NCBI RefSeq assembly: GCF_000735695.2
Contig: NZ_JASZ02000002.1
Location: forward strand, 62,001 to 126,000
Length of the DNA stretch: 64,000 bases
Source: Kaistella haifensis DSM 19056
GTDB taxonomy: Bacteria > Bacteroidota > Bacteroidia > Flavobacteriales > Weeksellaceae
Reading direction: 5' to 3'
The notes beneath the pieces are model-generated. The model had not been told where the DNA came from. It saw only the letters and a program-made list of their open reading frames with translations, and made no database searches. This document shows positions 8,119-17,220 of this stretch, piece after piece (position 1 is the first letter of the stretch; every line of letters begins with the position of its first letter). Both the position numbers and the translations under genes were made by a program.

Positions 8119-10629
8119 ATGCCTGATGATACAACACAAGGGAATATTAGTGATTTATTTATTGGTTTTCCGATAGATTATTTCAAAATTCTGCCTGATG
8201 ACTTAAATGATAAATATTTTGGAGGTCTTACTAGTGAGGAGAGCGAGGAAGTAAATGAAAGTTACCGTTCCAGAGTTTCAACAGTTGAAATACAACCTGA
8301 CCCAGAAAGCGGCAGGGTTTATGACGCACTATCTGAACATCTAAACCTGCAAACCAAAGATACTACTGTTATCAATATTGGAGTAGGACAAGGAAAGACT
8401 TATACTATTCTGAAAACTGTTCAGAAATACTTTACTGAGCACCCGGACACTTATATAATAGTTGCAGTTCCTTATGTAAGTCTTGTATCGCAGTATGTTG
8501 AAGAATTAATAGCAAATGGGATTCCTGAAAATCAAATTTACAGGTATGAATGGCTAAACCCAAAAGAATTTCCAAAAAGCACTTTAGATTATCAGTTAAG
8601 GAGAAGGGTGCATGTTGTGACAGCAAACTGTCTGTTGGGAAATGCAGGTGAGAATGCTGCTATAAACTCTCGTATAAAGAGAAAATATCTAAAAGAATTC
8701 CCTAAAGCTCTTAATCCACAAATAATAAAATATGATGGCAGGCCAAATCCAACCGAGGAGGAAATGGAAGAACTCTTTTTAAATCTAACAAATTCACAAA
8801 TCAATGAGTTAAATGGTAATGACGATTTACCTGTAAATCCAGACAAAATTTATGACTCTACTAAGCTTACATCAGAAAGTCTAGGTAAAAAGAAAGTAAT
8901 TTTCATTTTTGATGAGTTGCACGATGCAGTTCATAACTTCACTGCCGAAAACATACTTCATCTTTATTTATGGAAGGATGTGCTCCATAAAATATTCGTT
9001 CTAAGCGAAACTTATAATGATCCATCACTGATTGTAATAAATAAGTTATCAGAAATGACTGATGAAAAAATAAAAATAATTGAGGCTACTAGGAAGCAGA
9101 TTGAATCAAAGTTGAGTGACTTACATATTCACTTTGACAACTCTTTTTCTTTCAAAGAAAATGAAAAATTAAAATCAATTATTCAGGATGCAATAAGTCA
9201 ACGAAAATCAATAGATATTTTGTGTTATTCAAAGAAACTAGCAGAGAACATATATGCTGGAGAAGTTGGTGCTCTGCTTAGAAATTACTCTCCAAACAAT
9301 GTGAAATTATGCGTTTCAGAGCTTATTCAAAATCAGAGAACTACTGTGGATGAGCCAAAAAACAGGTATGATTCAACTAAAATAAATATTGGAACTAATT
9401 TCAAGACAGGTATAAACATAACCAAAGAAAACCACTGCTTTGTGATTGTTATGCCTCCCTATTCTTCAAAGATGGCATTTGAAAATCTGTACGGCATCTT
9501 TTCTGGCGGTTATATAGATTTAATTCAGGCAGTAGCTCGTCAAAGAATTCCAGGGGAAATTCACATTATTACAATGTATCCAGATTATATGACATTTAGA
9601 AATGGAAGACCTGCAAGTATGACTTCAACTCAATACAATGCATTTAGAGAAAGTTATAACGAAATTAGAAAAATCACACCCGAAACCTATAAATTGTTGA
9701 CAGAAATTGACCGTGATGATTTAACTGATGAGATGATTGTTAAATACGCACCAGTGAATTTTCAGACTAAAATTATCTCTGATGCAGTAAAAGAATATTT
9801 ACAGTATATAGGTACTCCAATCATGTATACAGGAGCCAATGGAACGTTAATAAAGGAAAATTTCAGGTTGAATTTGGGCAAGCTACAACTTCAAAAGAAT
9901 AAATTTTTATATGGTGACATTGCTGCGAACTTAACCATAAATGCATTTATGAATCAGTTCATCAACTGTAAACTCGTATCAGTAAACTTCCAGAAGACCG
10001 ATTTTACAGATGATAATTTTCCATCTGTAATTGACGATTTATTTTCTGATTATGTTACTGAAGAAGTGCCTTCATTTAAAAAATTATACAATCATATTAA
10101 AAACAAGCTGTCCACTCACGTTGTAACCTACAATGGAAAGAGTGTAAAGCCAAGCAATTATAAGTTCTCCAAAAAATTACTTCTGGAGATTTTTAGGAAA
10201 TATTACCCGGAATCAAAAATTGATAATAGTGAAAGGGTTTCTCCCCATCATGTTATACACGCCTTAATGAATTCTAACGATGAATCTCTACTAGAAATAA
10301 AGGATAAAGTAAAAGAAGTATTCAAGCATTTTAATTCTCTAATTGTAGGAAATGAAAGATCTAAATATTTACCAACTAAAATTGAAACTATTGGAGATCT
10401 AAATAGTGTACAGCTTTACAATGACCTTTCAGAAAGCTTACCTGTTTTAAAAGACACAAAATTTTTTAGTGCCCTGCCTGATGAAAACCAAAATATAGAA
10501 GCAACAAAATTTTTAAAAAATCTATTCACTAAATCATTTGGTGATTTGGATAAGTCAGACGAATATACATTTTCTGAAGTAAAACTAAAAAAAATTATTA
10601 ACCATCACTACCCATCCGACTTTTTTTGA
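8119..10629 (+). CDS. Orphan superfamily 2 DEAD/DEAH-type helicase
   Basis: An 836-residue protein. Walker A is GVGQGKT at about residues 88-94, Walker B is IFIFDELHD (DELH box) near residue 273, and a motif VI-like QAVARQRIPG lies near residue 479; the segment before it (GTNFKTGINI) resembles motif V. About 350 C-terminal residues match nothing I know. The start ATG at 8119 is preferred over a TTG 36 bases upstream. It ends at its own strong terminator and lies inside the integrated element without a nuclease partner. It may serve element replication or be cargo such as a defence gene; the sequence does not decide. Confidence 0.7.
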   Translation: MPDDTTQGNISDLFIGFPIDYFKILPDDLNDKYFGGLTSEESEEVNESYRSRVSTVEIQPDPESGRVYDALSEHLNLQTKDTTVINIGVGQGKTYTILKTVQKYFTEHPDTYIIVAVPYVSLVSQYVEELIANGIPENQIYRYEWLNPKEFPKSTLDYQLRRRVHVVTANCLLGNAGENAAINSRIKRKYLKEFPKALNPQIIKYDGRPNPTEEEMEELFLNLTNSQINELNGNDDLPVNPDKIYDSTKLTSESLGKKKVIFIFDELHDAVHNFTAENILHLYLWKDVLHKIFVLSETYNDPSLIVINKLSEMTDEKIKIIEATRKQIESKLSDLHIHFDNSFSFKENEKLKSIIQDAISQRKSIDILCYSKKLAENIYAGEVGALLRNYSPNNVKLCVSELIQNQRTTVDEPKNRYDSTKINIGTNFKTGINITKENHCFVIVMPPYSSKMAFENLYGIFSGGYIDLIQAVARQRIPGEIHIITMYPDYMTFRNGRPASMTSTQYNAFRESYNEIRKITPETYKLLTEIDRDDLTDEMIVKYAPVNFQTKIISDAVKEYLQYIGTPIMYTGANGTLIKENFRLNLGKLQLQKNKFLYGDIAANLTINAFMNQFINCKLVSVNFQKTDFTDDNFPSVIDDLFSDYVTEEVPSFKKLYNHIKNKLSTHVVTYNGKSVKPSNYKFSKKLLLEIFRKYYPESKIDNSERVSPHHVIHALMNSNDESLLEIKDKVKEVFKHFNSLIVGNERSKYLPTKIETIGDLNSVQLYNDLSESLPVLKDTKFFSALPDENQNIEATKFLKNLFTKSFGDLDKSDEYTFSEVKLKKIINHHYPSDFF

Positions 10630-10673
10630 AAAACCTAATATAGAATAAAAAAAATAGTAGGATATAAAATAGA

Positions 10674-10696
10674 GCCACCCCTTCGGGGTGGTTTTC
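10674..10696 (+). terminator. Strong intrinsic terminator after the helicase gene
   Basis: Perfect stem CCACCCC-TTCG-GGGGTGG with a stable UUCG-type tetraloop, followed by TTTT. It separates the helicase from the following ATPase gene. Confidence 0.85.
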
Positions 10697-10721
10697 TCGT
10701 ATAACCCCAAAAACAAATTTT

Positions 10722-11690
10722 ATGAACCTAAGAAAATCAGAAAGAAAACAGGCCAGAATAAAAATGGCGCTGCAAGGTCCTTCAGGATCTGGAAAGACAA
10801 TGAGTTCTCTGCTAATGGCTAAAGGGCTATCAGGTGGAGATTTATCTAAAGTAGCCATCATTGACACAGAAAATGGCAGTGCAGATTTGTATGCCCATTT
10901 AGGAGAGTACAATGTAATCTCTCTTACACCACCTTTTACACCAGAAAACTACATTAAGGCTTTAGATATCTGCGAAAATGCTGGTATGGAAGTGATCATT
11001 GTTGACTCTATTTCACATGAATGGGATGAGCTGTTAGATTTCCACTCTAAATTAGCAGGTAACAGCTTTACCAACTGGGCTAAAGTTACCCCAAGGCAAA
11101 AGGCTTTTGTTGATAGAATTCTACATTGTAAGAGCCATGTGATTGCCACCATGAGAACCAAACAGGATTATGTCCTGAATCAGAAAGATGGTAAGATGAT
11201 ACCAGAGAAGGTTGGTCTTAAGTCTGTACAGAGAGATGGTATGGACTATGAGTTCACATTGGTTTTTGATGTGGATATCAAGCATTTTGCTACTGCATCA
11301 AAGGACAGAACTGGTCTCTTTATGGGTAAGCCTGAATTCGTAATCAGTGAGAAAACTGGTAGAGAGATTTTAGACTGGTGTTTGGAGGGAAAACCTATTG
11401 ACTCTCCTAGAACTAAGGATGGTATTCCAAGGATCAGTGCGGAGGAAGCTTTTAGAGACACTCCAGATGAAAAATTGGAAAGACAGTTTACTACAAATCT
11501 TAATGTATCAGAGAAGGTAGTGTATGAATCAATTCAGGCCTGCAGAACCATTCAGGAATTACTTTCAATTTATAAGCAGTTTCCAGAGTATCAGGAAAGC
11601 CTGAGACTGGATTATGAGGCTAAAAAGTCTCTCTTAATAAATAATAACCCTAATACACATTTACAGAATGGAAGATCAAAAATTCAGTAA
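10722..11690 (+). CDS. RecA-like AAA ATPase, phage Sak4 type
   Basis: A 322-residue ATPase with P-loop GPSGSGKT at residues 19-26 and a Walker B-like VIIVDSISHEWDE near residues 90-102. The overall form fits the phage nucleotide-binding/Sak4 family, single-strand annealing recombinases often found in phages and integrated elements. Start ATG at 10722, 26 bp after a terminator. Its 3' end overlaps the next gene by 23 bp, so the two are translated together. Its likely role is recombination or replication of the element. Confidence 0.75.
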   Translation: MNLRKSERKQARIKMALQGPSGSGKTMSSLLMAKGLSGGDLSKVAIIDTENGSADLYAHLGEYNVISLTPPFTPENYIKALDICENAGMEVIIVDSISHEWDELLDFHSKLAGNSFTNWAKVTPRQKAFVDRILHCKSHVIATMRTKQDYVLNQKDGKMIPEKVGLKSVQRDGMDYEFTLVFDVDIKHFATASKDRTGLFMGKPEFVISEKTGREILDWCLEGKPIDSPRTKDGIPRISAEEAFRDTPDEKLERQFTTNLNVSEKVVYESIQACRTIQELLSIYKQFPEYQESLRLDYEAKKSLLINNNPNTHLQNGRSKIQ

Positions 11691-12254
11691 TATTAATACT
11701 TTATCAGAGTCAGAAATCTCTGAAATCCAATCTTTCCCAAGGTTAAGATCAGTGCGGGACATTTTTCTGGAGGATAAAGTTGATGACTCTATCATCACTT
11801 CTATTAGAGATGATAATGATCCGGAAAAAGCCGTAATTACTAAAGATATGATACCTTTTTCATTTACTAGAGAGAAGGAAATTGAACCCATCAACTCTAA
11901 TAAAGTATCATCATCAAAAGACAGCCCTTTTATCATCGCTAATACAGTAGATGTGACTTTACCTCATCTGCAGAATGAATGCATAATTCCAGTATTCAGT
12001 AAGGACAATGAAAAGACCATAGCACATCAGGAATTTATTGAAACAGTGATGAATGCTATTAGTAAAGAATTTCCTTATCAGAGTATTTCAATGCCTGAAA
12101 TTAGAGTTTCTCATCAGATCAAAGGCAGGACACCAGATGCAATCCATTTGAATGTGAAGGATTTACTTGAACACCAGAAAACCATCTATTATGAGAGAAT
12201 GGCATTTCTGATCAAGATTCCGGGAATACACAGAAACGTGAGGCTTTTTTTTTT
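11668..12254 (+). pseudogene. DUF3871 family protein, truncated at the element's right end
   Basis: The first ~190 residues contain the conserved DUF3871 core as I remember it: PFIIANTVDVTLPHL, IPVFSKDNEKTIAHQEFIE, EIRVSHQIKGR and YYERMAFLIKIPGIH. DUF3871 proteins normally run well beyond 300 residues and continue with NGN and GGVRAYN-like segments. Here homology stops at IPGIHRNV, exactly where the right direct repeat begins. The frame has no stop and passes through the repeat into yifB, ending at 13860 (730 codons in all). The N-terminal piece is Bacteroidota mobile-element specific; its function is not known. Confidence 0.7.
12229..12251 (+). repeat. attR-like direct repeat copy
   Basis: It matches 6668-6690 with one mismatch. 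The bases before it belong to the DUF3871 gene, so the left arm of the terminator hairpin is missing here. The T run is ten long. Its last bases mark the return to host sequence 71 bp before yifB. Confidence 0.75.
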
Positions 12255-12324
12255 CAAAAAGTTCTTTTTGTTAAAAGCCTTCATTCCGAAAATTTTTACT
12301 AATTTTATTTTAAAACACAAAATC

Positions 12325-13860
12325 ATGTTAGTGAAAATTTATGGGAGCGCCATCCATGGAGTTTCTGCACAAACCATTACCATTGAGGTCAATGTTGATA
12401 CTTCCGGAGTTGGTTACCATTTGGTAGGGCTTCCCGATAATGCAATCAAAGAAAGCAGTTACCGAATTTCCGCAGCATTAAAAAATGTTGGGTATAAAAT
12501 TCCTGGTAAAAAAATTACCATCAATATGGCTCCTGCCGATTTGCGAAAAGAAGGTTCTGCTTATGACCTCAGTATAGCGCTAGGAATTCTCGCCGCTTCA
12601 GGACAAATCACCGCAGAAAATATTGGTGAATACATCATCATGGGAGAACTCTCGCTCGACGGTGGATTGCTTCCCATAAAAGGAGTATTACCGATTGCTA
12701 TTAAAGCTCGCGAAGAAGGTTTTAAAGGAATTATTCTTCCTAAACAAAATATTCGTGAAGCCGCAATTGTCGATCAACTCGAAGTGTACGGCATCGAAAA
12801 CATCAAAGAAGTCATCGATTTTTTCAATGAAGGAATTCCATTAGAGAGAACAACCATTGACACTAGAAAAGAGTTTCAGGAAAAGATTAATTTCTTTTCC
12901 ACAGATTTTTCAGAAGTAAAAGGCCAAGAAACCGCAAAAAGAGCGATGGAAGTAGCTGCAGCCGGCGGACACAACATTATTTTGATTGGCCCACCCGGAA
13001 GCGGAAAAACCATGCTTGCGAAAAGAGTTCCAAGTATTCTTCCACCTTTAACTTTAAAAGAAGCTTTAGAAACCACCAAAATTCATTCAGTCGCCGGAAA
13101 AATAGGAACAGAAACTTCGTTGATGACCGTTCGCCCTTTCCGTAGTCCGCACCACACCATTTCGGACGTCGCACTCGTTGGCGGCGGAAGCTATCCTCAA
13201 CCCGGAGAAATTTCTCTAGCTCATAATGGCGTTTTATTTTTGGATGAAATGCCGGAATTTAAAAGAACCGTTCTGGAAGTAATGCGACAGCCGCTGGAAG
13301 ATCGGGAAGTAACGATTTCAAGAGCAAAATTCACCGTAAATTATCCTGCGAGTTTCATGTTAGTTGCAAGCATGAATCCGAGTCCGAGCGGTTATTTCCC
13401 GGATGATCCCAACAATACTTCTTCGCAATTTGAAATGCAACGATATATGAATAAACTTTCAGGGCCACTTTTGGATCGAATCGACATTCATATTGAGGTA
13501 CAAAAGGTAGAATTTGATCAACTTACCGACAAACGCAAAGGTGAAAAAAGCGAAGAAATAAGGGCGAGAGTTCTGAAGGCAAGGGAGATTCAATCTAAAA
13601 GATATCAGGATTCCGAGATTCATTACAACGCACAAATGGGTCCTAAAGAAATAGAAAAATACTGCGAATTGGATGATGCTTCCCAAAGTTTAATAAAAAC
13701 AGCCATGGAAAAACTCAATCTTTCGGCAAGAGCTTATGACAGAATACTGAAGGTTGCCCGAACCATCGCCGATCTGGAACTTCAGGAACGCCTCAACGCT
13801 GCCCATATTTCCGAAGCCATCCAATATCGTAGTCTGGATAGGGAATTTTGGAATGTATAA
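12325..13860 (+). CDS. YifB/ComM family Mg-chelatase-like AAA ATPase
   Basis: A 511-residue protein of normal family length. It has an N-terminal ChlI-type domain (SAIHGVSAQTITIEV, GLPDNAIKES), a central AAA domain with Walker A GPPGSGKTML and Walker B LFLDEMPEF, and a C-terminal Mg-chelatase domain. ComM homologues act as helicases in branch migration during natural transformation, which fits the presence of dprA about 2 kb downstream. The start ATG at 12325 is where homology begins. The same frame is open upstream through the inserted element, so an N-terminally extended fusion could be made. Its native upstream region was probably altered by the insertion. Confidence 0.9.
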   Translation: MLVKIYGSAIHGVSAQTITIEVNVDTSGVGYHLVGLPDNAIKESSYRISAALKNVGYKIPGKKITINMAPADLRKEGSAYDLSIALGILAASGQITAENIGEYIIMGELSLDGGLLPIKGVLPIAIKAREEGFKGIILPKQNIREAAIVDQLEVYGIENIKEVIDFFNEGIPLERTTIDTRKEFQEKINFFSTDFSEVKGQETAKRAMEVAAAGGHNIILIGPPGSGKTMLAKRVPSILPPLTLKEALETTKIHSVAGKIGTETSLMTVRPFRSPHHTISDVALVGGGSYPQPGEISLAHNGVLFLDEMPEFKRTVLEVMRQPLEDREVTISRAKFTVNYPASFMLVASMNPSPSGYFPDDPNNTSSQFEMQRYMNKLSGPLLDRIDIHIEVQKVEFDQLTDKRKGEKSEEIRARVLKAREIQSKRYQDSEIHYNAQMGPKEIEKYCELDDASQSLIKTAMEKLNLSARAYDRILKVARTIADLELQERLNAAHISEAIQYRSLDREFWNV

Positions 13861-13866
13861 AGAAAA

Positions 13867-14976
13867 TTAATTCGTCACGAACGGCTTAATCAACTTTTTG
13901 TTTTTCTCTTTATTTTCAAAACCAAAATTATAAGAAAAACCTACGCCCAAGGTTTGTTTCATCTGCAATTTCTGCAACTGATCGTGGTCGTATAGCAAAT
14001 CCAAACTCACTACTGTTGAAATAAATTTATTGAACCGGATATTCAGCGTACCATTATAAGCAATATCCACTCTCTCGGGATGGAAAATGTAATTACTAAA
14101 GAAATTAATTTGATTGACAAGGTTAATGTCTTTATAGATTTTCAAACGGTACAAAACATTCACCAAAGCACCAAGCTCAGATCTCACATTTTGTCCGTCT
14201 TTTTCCAAACCATATTTCCCTGCCTTTTGTAGCAAAGGATCTGTAACAAAGGTAAATTTACCATTCACCGGACGGAAAATTACCTGGAAATTTTCATTAG
14301 GATTGTACGAAATACCCAAACCGGCATTCAAATATCCCGGCGACATGAACCTTGAAATACGGTCTTTAAATTCGGGATCAGGAGTGTCGGTATAATTAAA
14401 ACCCGGCGAAAACTGCGAAAGAAACTGAAAACCAGTTGAAAGATAAAAGTCTTTTCCGATATCGTATCCGTAGTTAGTCATAAGATTAATGTAATCTTCT
14501 GTTTTTCGCGACGCTTCACCTTGCGAAGCAACAAAACCATAACCGAGTTGCAAGGTATTATCCAAGAAATGCTTGTTATTTTTATAACTTAAATTATAAT
14601 TAATCTTTCCGATGATTCCTATATTATTATTCCCTCCGGAATTCCAGTTGGAAAACGAAGATTGATTGAAAACCAAATTATTGGTTCCGTAATAAAACCA
14701 TTTAATTGGGCCTTGCAATTTTAGCATATTATAAGGAGTAATAGGCAATTCCTGAGTGAGATTCGACATCACCACTTTATCGCGAATCACGATGGTATCC
14801 TTAAAATGCCTGTCGAAATTGATGAGTTTCGGATTCGACAAACTATCCAAATCCAATGCAACCGAATCCCATCTTCTTTGAGAAATAGAATCGATTTCTT
14901 TAAGAATTTCTCTGTCTCGCTGCGCGAAAACTACAGCCGTAAAAAACAATAGAATAAAGGCAATAAACTTTCTCAT
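13867..14976 (-). CDS. DUF3078 family outer membrane protein
   Basis: A 369-residue protein with a clear signal peptide (cleavage after VVFA, near residue 18). The body alternates aromatic and polar residues as in a beta-barrel and includes the family-typical SFSNWNSGGNNNIG and YNFGF end. DUF3078 proteins are predicted outer membrane barrels of unknown function in Bacteroidota. It converges with yifB (6 bp gap) with no visible terminator. A -7 box lies 6 bp before the start codon. Confidence 0.85.
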   Translation of the reverse strand: MRKFIAFILLFFTAVVFAQRDREILKEIDSISQRRWDSVALDLDSLSNPKLINFDRHFKDTIVIRDKVVMSNLTQELPITPYNMLKLQGPIKWFYYGTNNLVFNQSSFSNWNSGGNNNIGIIGKINYNLSYKNNKHFLDNTLQLGYGFVASQGEASRKTEDYINLMTNYGYDIGKDFYLSTGFQFLSQFSPGFNYTDTPDPEFKDRISRFMSPGYLNAGLGISYNPNENFQVIFRPVNGKFTFVTDPLLQKAGKYGLEKDGQNVRSELGALVNVLYRLKIYKDINLVNQINFFSNYIFHPERVDIAYNGTLNIRFNKFISTVVSLDLLYDHDQLQKLQMKQTLGVGFSYNFGFENKEKNKKLIKPFVTN

Positions 14977-14982
14977 AGCCTA

Positions 14983-14990
14983 CAAATTTA
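14983..14990 (-). promoter_or_regulatory. -7 promoter box of the DUF3078 gene
   Basis: TAAATTTG on the minus strand ends 6 bp before the ATG at 14976. No clear -33 TTTG is seen at the expected distance. A very short leader is predicted. Confidence 0.5.
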
Positions 14991-15126
14991 AGCCAAACTA
15001 ATAATTATATAAAATTCAGAAGCAATCTTTTGTTACTTTTTGACTGATTTTTATTGATTTTAATGAAAACTTTAGCCATATTTACTTAATTATTAAATTG
15101 GCTACAATTTTGACAAAAAGAAATCG

Positions 15127-15897
15127 ATGTTAAAAGAATCTCTAAATTACAAAGCGGTAATATACGCCATCATCATGGTTTCAGCGATGTGGTTTGGATT
15201 TTTGCTGCAAAATTTTGACCTTATCGAAGGTTGCAATGGCGCTATTATTCCACTCACTCCTTCCGGGTTGAAAGGGATTTTTTTCTCGCCTTTTCTTCAT
15301 GGCGGAATTGATCATATTTTCGGAAATTCTGTGCCGATTTTCGTTCTTATATTTTTGTTATTTCAATTTTATCCATCTATTGCAAAAAAGATTTTCGTTA
15401 CCGGATGGTTCGTGTCCGCACTTTTGGTTTGGATGCTTCCACCGATTGATATCTTAACCGGCGAATACTCCCACGTTTGTATCATCGGAGCCAGCGGAAT
15501 TGTATATGTTTTAGCATTTTTCTTGTTTTTCAGCGGTGTTTTCCGGTGGAATATGAAACTTTTGACCGTTTCGCTGATTGTAGCATTATATTACGGAAGT
15601 TTAGTTTGGGGCGTAATGCCGGAAGAACTTTTCTCAACCCTTCCGGAACCGAGCAGAATTTCCTGGCAATCGCATCTTTCAGGTGCTGTAGTAGGAGTGA
15701 TACTAGCTTTTGTTTTTAGGAAAACCGGTGAAAAAACCAAGAAATTCATTTGGCAATTTCCCAATTATTATAGCGAAAAAGACGATAAACTTTGGCAAGC
15801 CTACAAAGAAAATCATCCGGAGGATTTTATGGAACTTCCCTACCTGAAAAAGGAGGATCCTTGGGATCACTTAGATGAAATCAGAAAAAACGGATAA
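15127..15897 (+). CDS. Rhomboid family intramembrane serine protease
   Basis: A 256-residue protein with about six membrane helices. The nucleophile motif GASG (in CIIGASGIVYVLAFF) and the second catalytic residue His in WQSHLSGAVVG are present, as is FLHGGIDHIFGNS, the family HxxxxHxxxN-like motif. The protein cuts membrane protein substrates within the bilayer. A soluble tail of about 60 residues follows the last helix. It precedes dprA by 28 bp and may be co-transcribed with it. Active-site residues look intact. Confidence 0.9.
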   Translation: MLKESLNYKAVIYAIIMVSAMWFGFLLQNFDLIEGCNGAIIPLTPSGLKGIFFSPFLHGGIDHIFGNSVPIFVLIFLLFQFYPSIAKKIFVTGWFVSALLVWMLPPIDILTGEYSHVCIIGASGIVYVLAFFLFFSGVFRWNMKLLTVSLIVALYYGSLVWGVMPEELFSTLPEPSRISWQSHLSGAVVGVILAFVFRKTGEKTKKFIWQFPNYYSEKDDKLWQAYKENHPEDFMELPYLKKEDPWDHLDEIRKNG

Positions 15898-15925
15898 TTT
15901 TCAATAAATTTGAAAAAAATACGAA

Positions 15926-17035
15926 ATGTTTTCCGAAGAAACACTCTACTCCATCGCGCTTCGGCACTGCCCACTTATCGGAGATTTAATCTTTCGAAAA
16001 CTTGTAAATGAGGCAGGTTCCGCAAAGGATGTTTGGCAACTCACCAAAACCGGACTAGAAAACATCTATGGAATCGGACAAAAAATTTCAAAGGAAATAG
16101 GCAATCCCGAACATTTAAAATTCGCTGAAAAAGAGTTGAAATTTTGCGAGAACAATCAAATAGAAATCAACCTGCGCCACCTCGGAGATCTCCCTAAACT
16201 ACTGGATGAATGCGACGACGCTCCGGCAATTCTTTACCAAAAAGGAAATTTCGATCCTTCCCTAAGACCCATCAGTTTGGTAGGAACCAGAAATATTACA
16301 ACATACGGCAGAAATTTTGTTCATGATTTTTTAGAAAATAACAGGAACAAAAATATACTGACAATTAGCGGACTCGCTCTAGGTGTTGACACGGAAGTTC
16401 ACGAATCTTCTTTGAAAAACAACATTCCGACCATTGCGGTATTAGCTCATGGTTTCCACACACTTTATCCTTCAAAAAACAGAAAACTTTCGGAAAAAAT
16501 CCTTGAAGAAAACGGCGTTCTTTTCACAGAATTCAACAGTTCGCAAAAACCCGATCGTGAGAATTTCATCCAGAGAAATCGCATCATTGCTGGATTATCT
16601 CCCGCCACGATTGTAGTAGAAACGGCATTCGGCGGCGGATCCATCAGCACTGCGACATTTGCCAATAATTACAACCGTGAAGTTTATGCCCTTCCCGGAA
16701 GAATTTCCGATAAATTTAGCCAGGGCTGCAATCAATTAATTCTTCAAAACAAAGCAGCAACAATTTCAACCATTTCTTCACTATCCGAACAACTTGGATT
16801 TCAGAGCGATCATTTAAAAATAGGTGAGTTATTCCCGACTTCAGAAATCAGAACGCTCTTAACTGAAAACCAGTTGGCAATTTGGAAAATTTTAGATAAA
16901 AACACTCCTTTTTCACTAGATGAAATATCGGAGAAACTCGAAATTCCGAGCTATAAAATTTTGCCCGATTTGCTTCAAATGGAAATTGCAGGATACATCA
17001 AAGCACTTTCGGGAAGACAATATCTGGCACTTTAA
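15926..17035 (+). CDS. dprA: DNA-processing protein DprA
   Basis: A 369-residue protein with an N-terminal helix-hairpin-helix region (GIGQKISKEIG), a Rossmann-like DprA core (LVGTRNITTYG, ISGLALGVDTEVHESSL, RNRIIAGLSP, VVETAFGGGS) and a C-terminal winged-helix domain. DprA loads RecA on incoming single-stranded DNA in natural transformation. Together with the ComM-like YifB nearby it suggests transformability. Start ATG at 15926; length is typical. Confidence 0.93.
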   Translation: MFSEETLYSIALRHCPLIGDLIFRKLVNEAGSAKDVWQLTKTGLENIYGIGQKISKEIGNPEHLKFAEKELKFCENNQIEINLRHLGDLPKLLDECDDAPAILYQKGNFDPSLRPISLVGTRNITTYGRNFVHDFLENNRNKNILTISGLALGVDTEVHESSLKNNIPTIAVLAHGFHTLYPSKNRKLSEKILEENGVLFTEFNSSQKPDRENFIQRNRIIAGLSPATIVVETAFGGGSISTATFANNYNREVYALPGRISDKFSQGCNQLILQNKAATISTISSLSEQLGFQSDHLKIGELFPTSEIRTLLTENQLAIWKILDKNTPFSLDEISEKLEIPSYKILPDLLQMEIAGYIKALSGRQYLAL

Positions 17036-17169
17036 TTTTTCATGATTTTTAAAAATTTATTAATATTTGCATAACATTCAATTATCAATATTGTAAATAC
17101 CAAAATTATCAATTTAATAAAAATAAACTGCAAATTCATTAATATTTCAACAACATATAAAATTTTTCT

Positions 17170-17199
17170 TGCAAGTTTTGAAAAAAAAATTAAATTTGT
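17170..17199 (+). promoter_or_regulatory. gdhA promoter
   Basis: TTG at 17170-17172, 19 bp spacing, TAAATTTG at 17192-17199. The leader to the ATG at 17221 is about 20 nt. Confidence 0.6.
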
Positions 17200-17220
17200 T
17201 GACAATAATATTCAACCTTT

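Larger units (their letters stand above)
6668..12254 (+). mobile_element. tRNA-Val-adjacent integrated element, probably a reduced remnant
   Basis: About 5.6 kb between two copies of CACAGAAAYGTGAGGCTTTT. It carries a tyrosine recombinase next to the left end, an SF2 helicase, a Sak4-like ATPase and a DUF3871 gene that is cut at the right end. The genes differ in style from the flanking core genes and are transcribed left to right. No relaxase, coupling protein or structural phage genes are present, so self-transfer is unlikely. The right junction lies inside an open reading frame that continues into yifB. Limits are inferred from the repeat, the tRNA position and the integrase. Confidence 0.8.

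Noticed and set aside
11668-13860. A natural two-domain DUF3871-YifB protein family
   Set aside because: YifB has its usual full length from 12325, and the join coincides with an attachment repeat; the fusion is best explained by integration.
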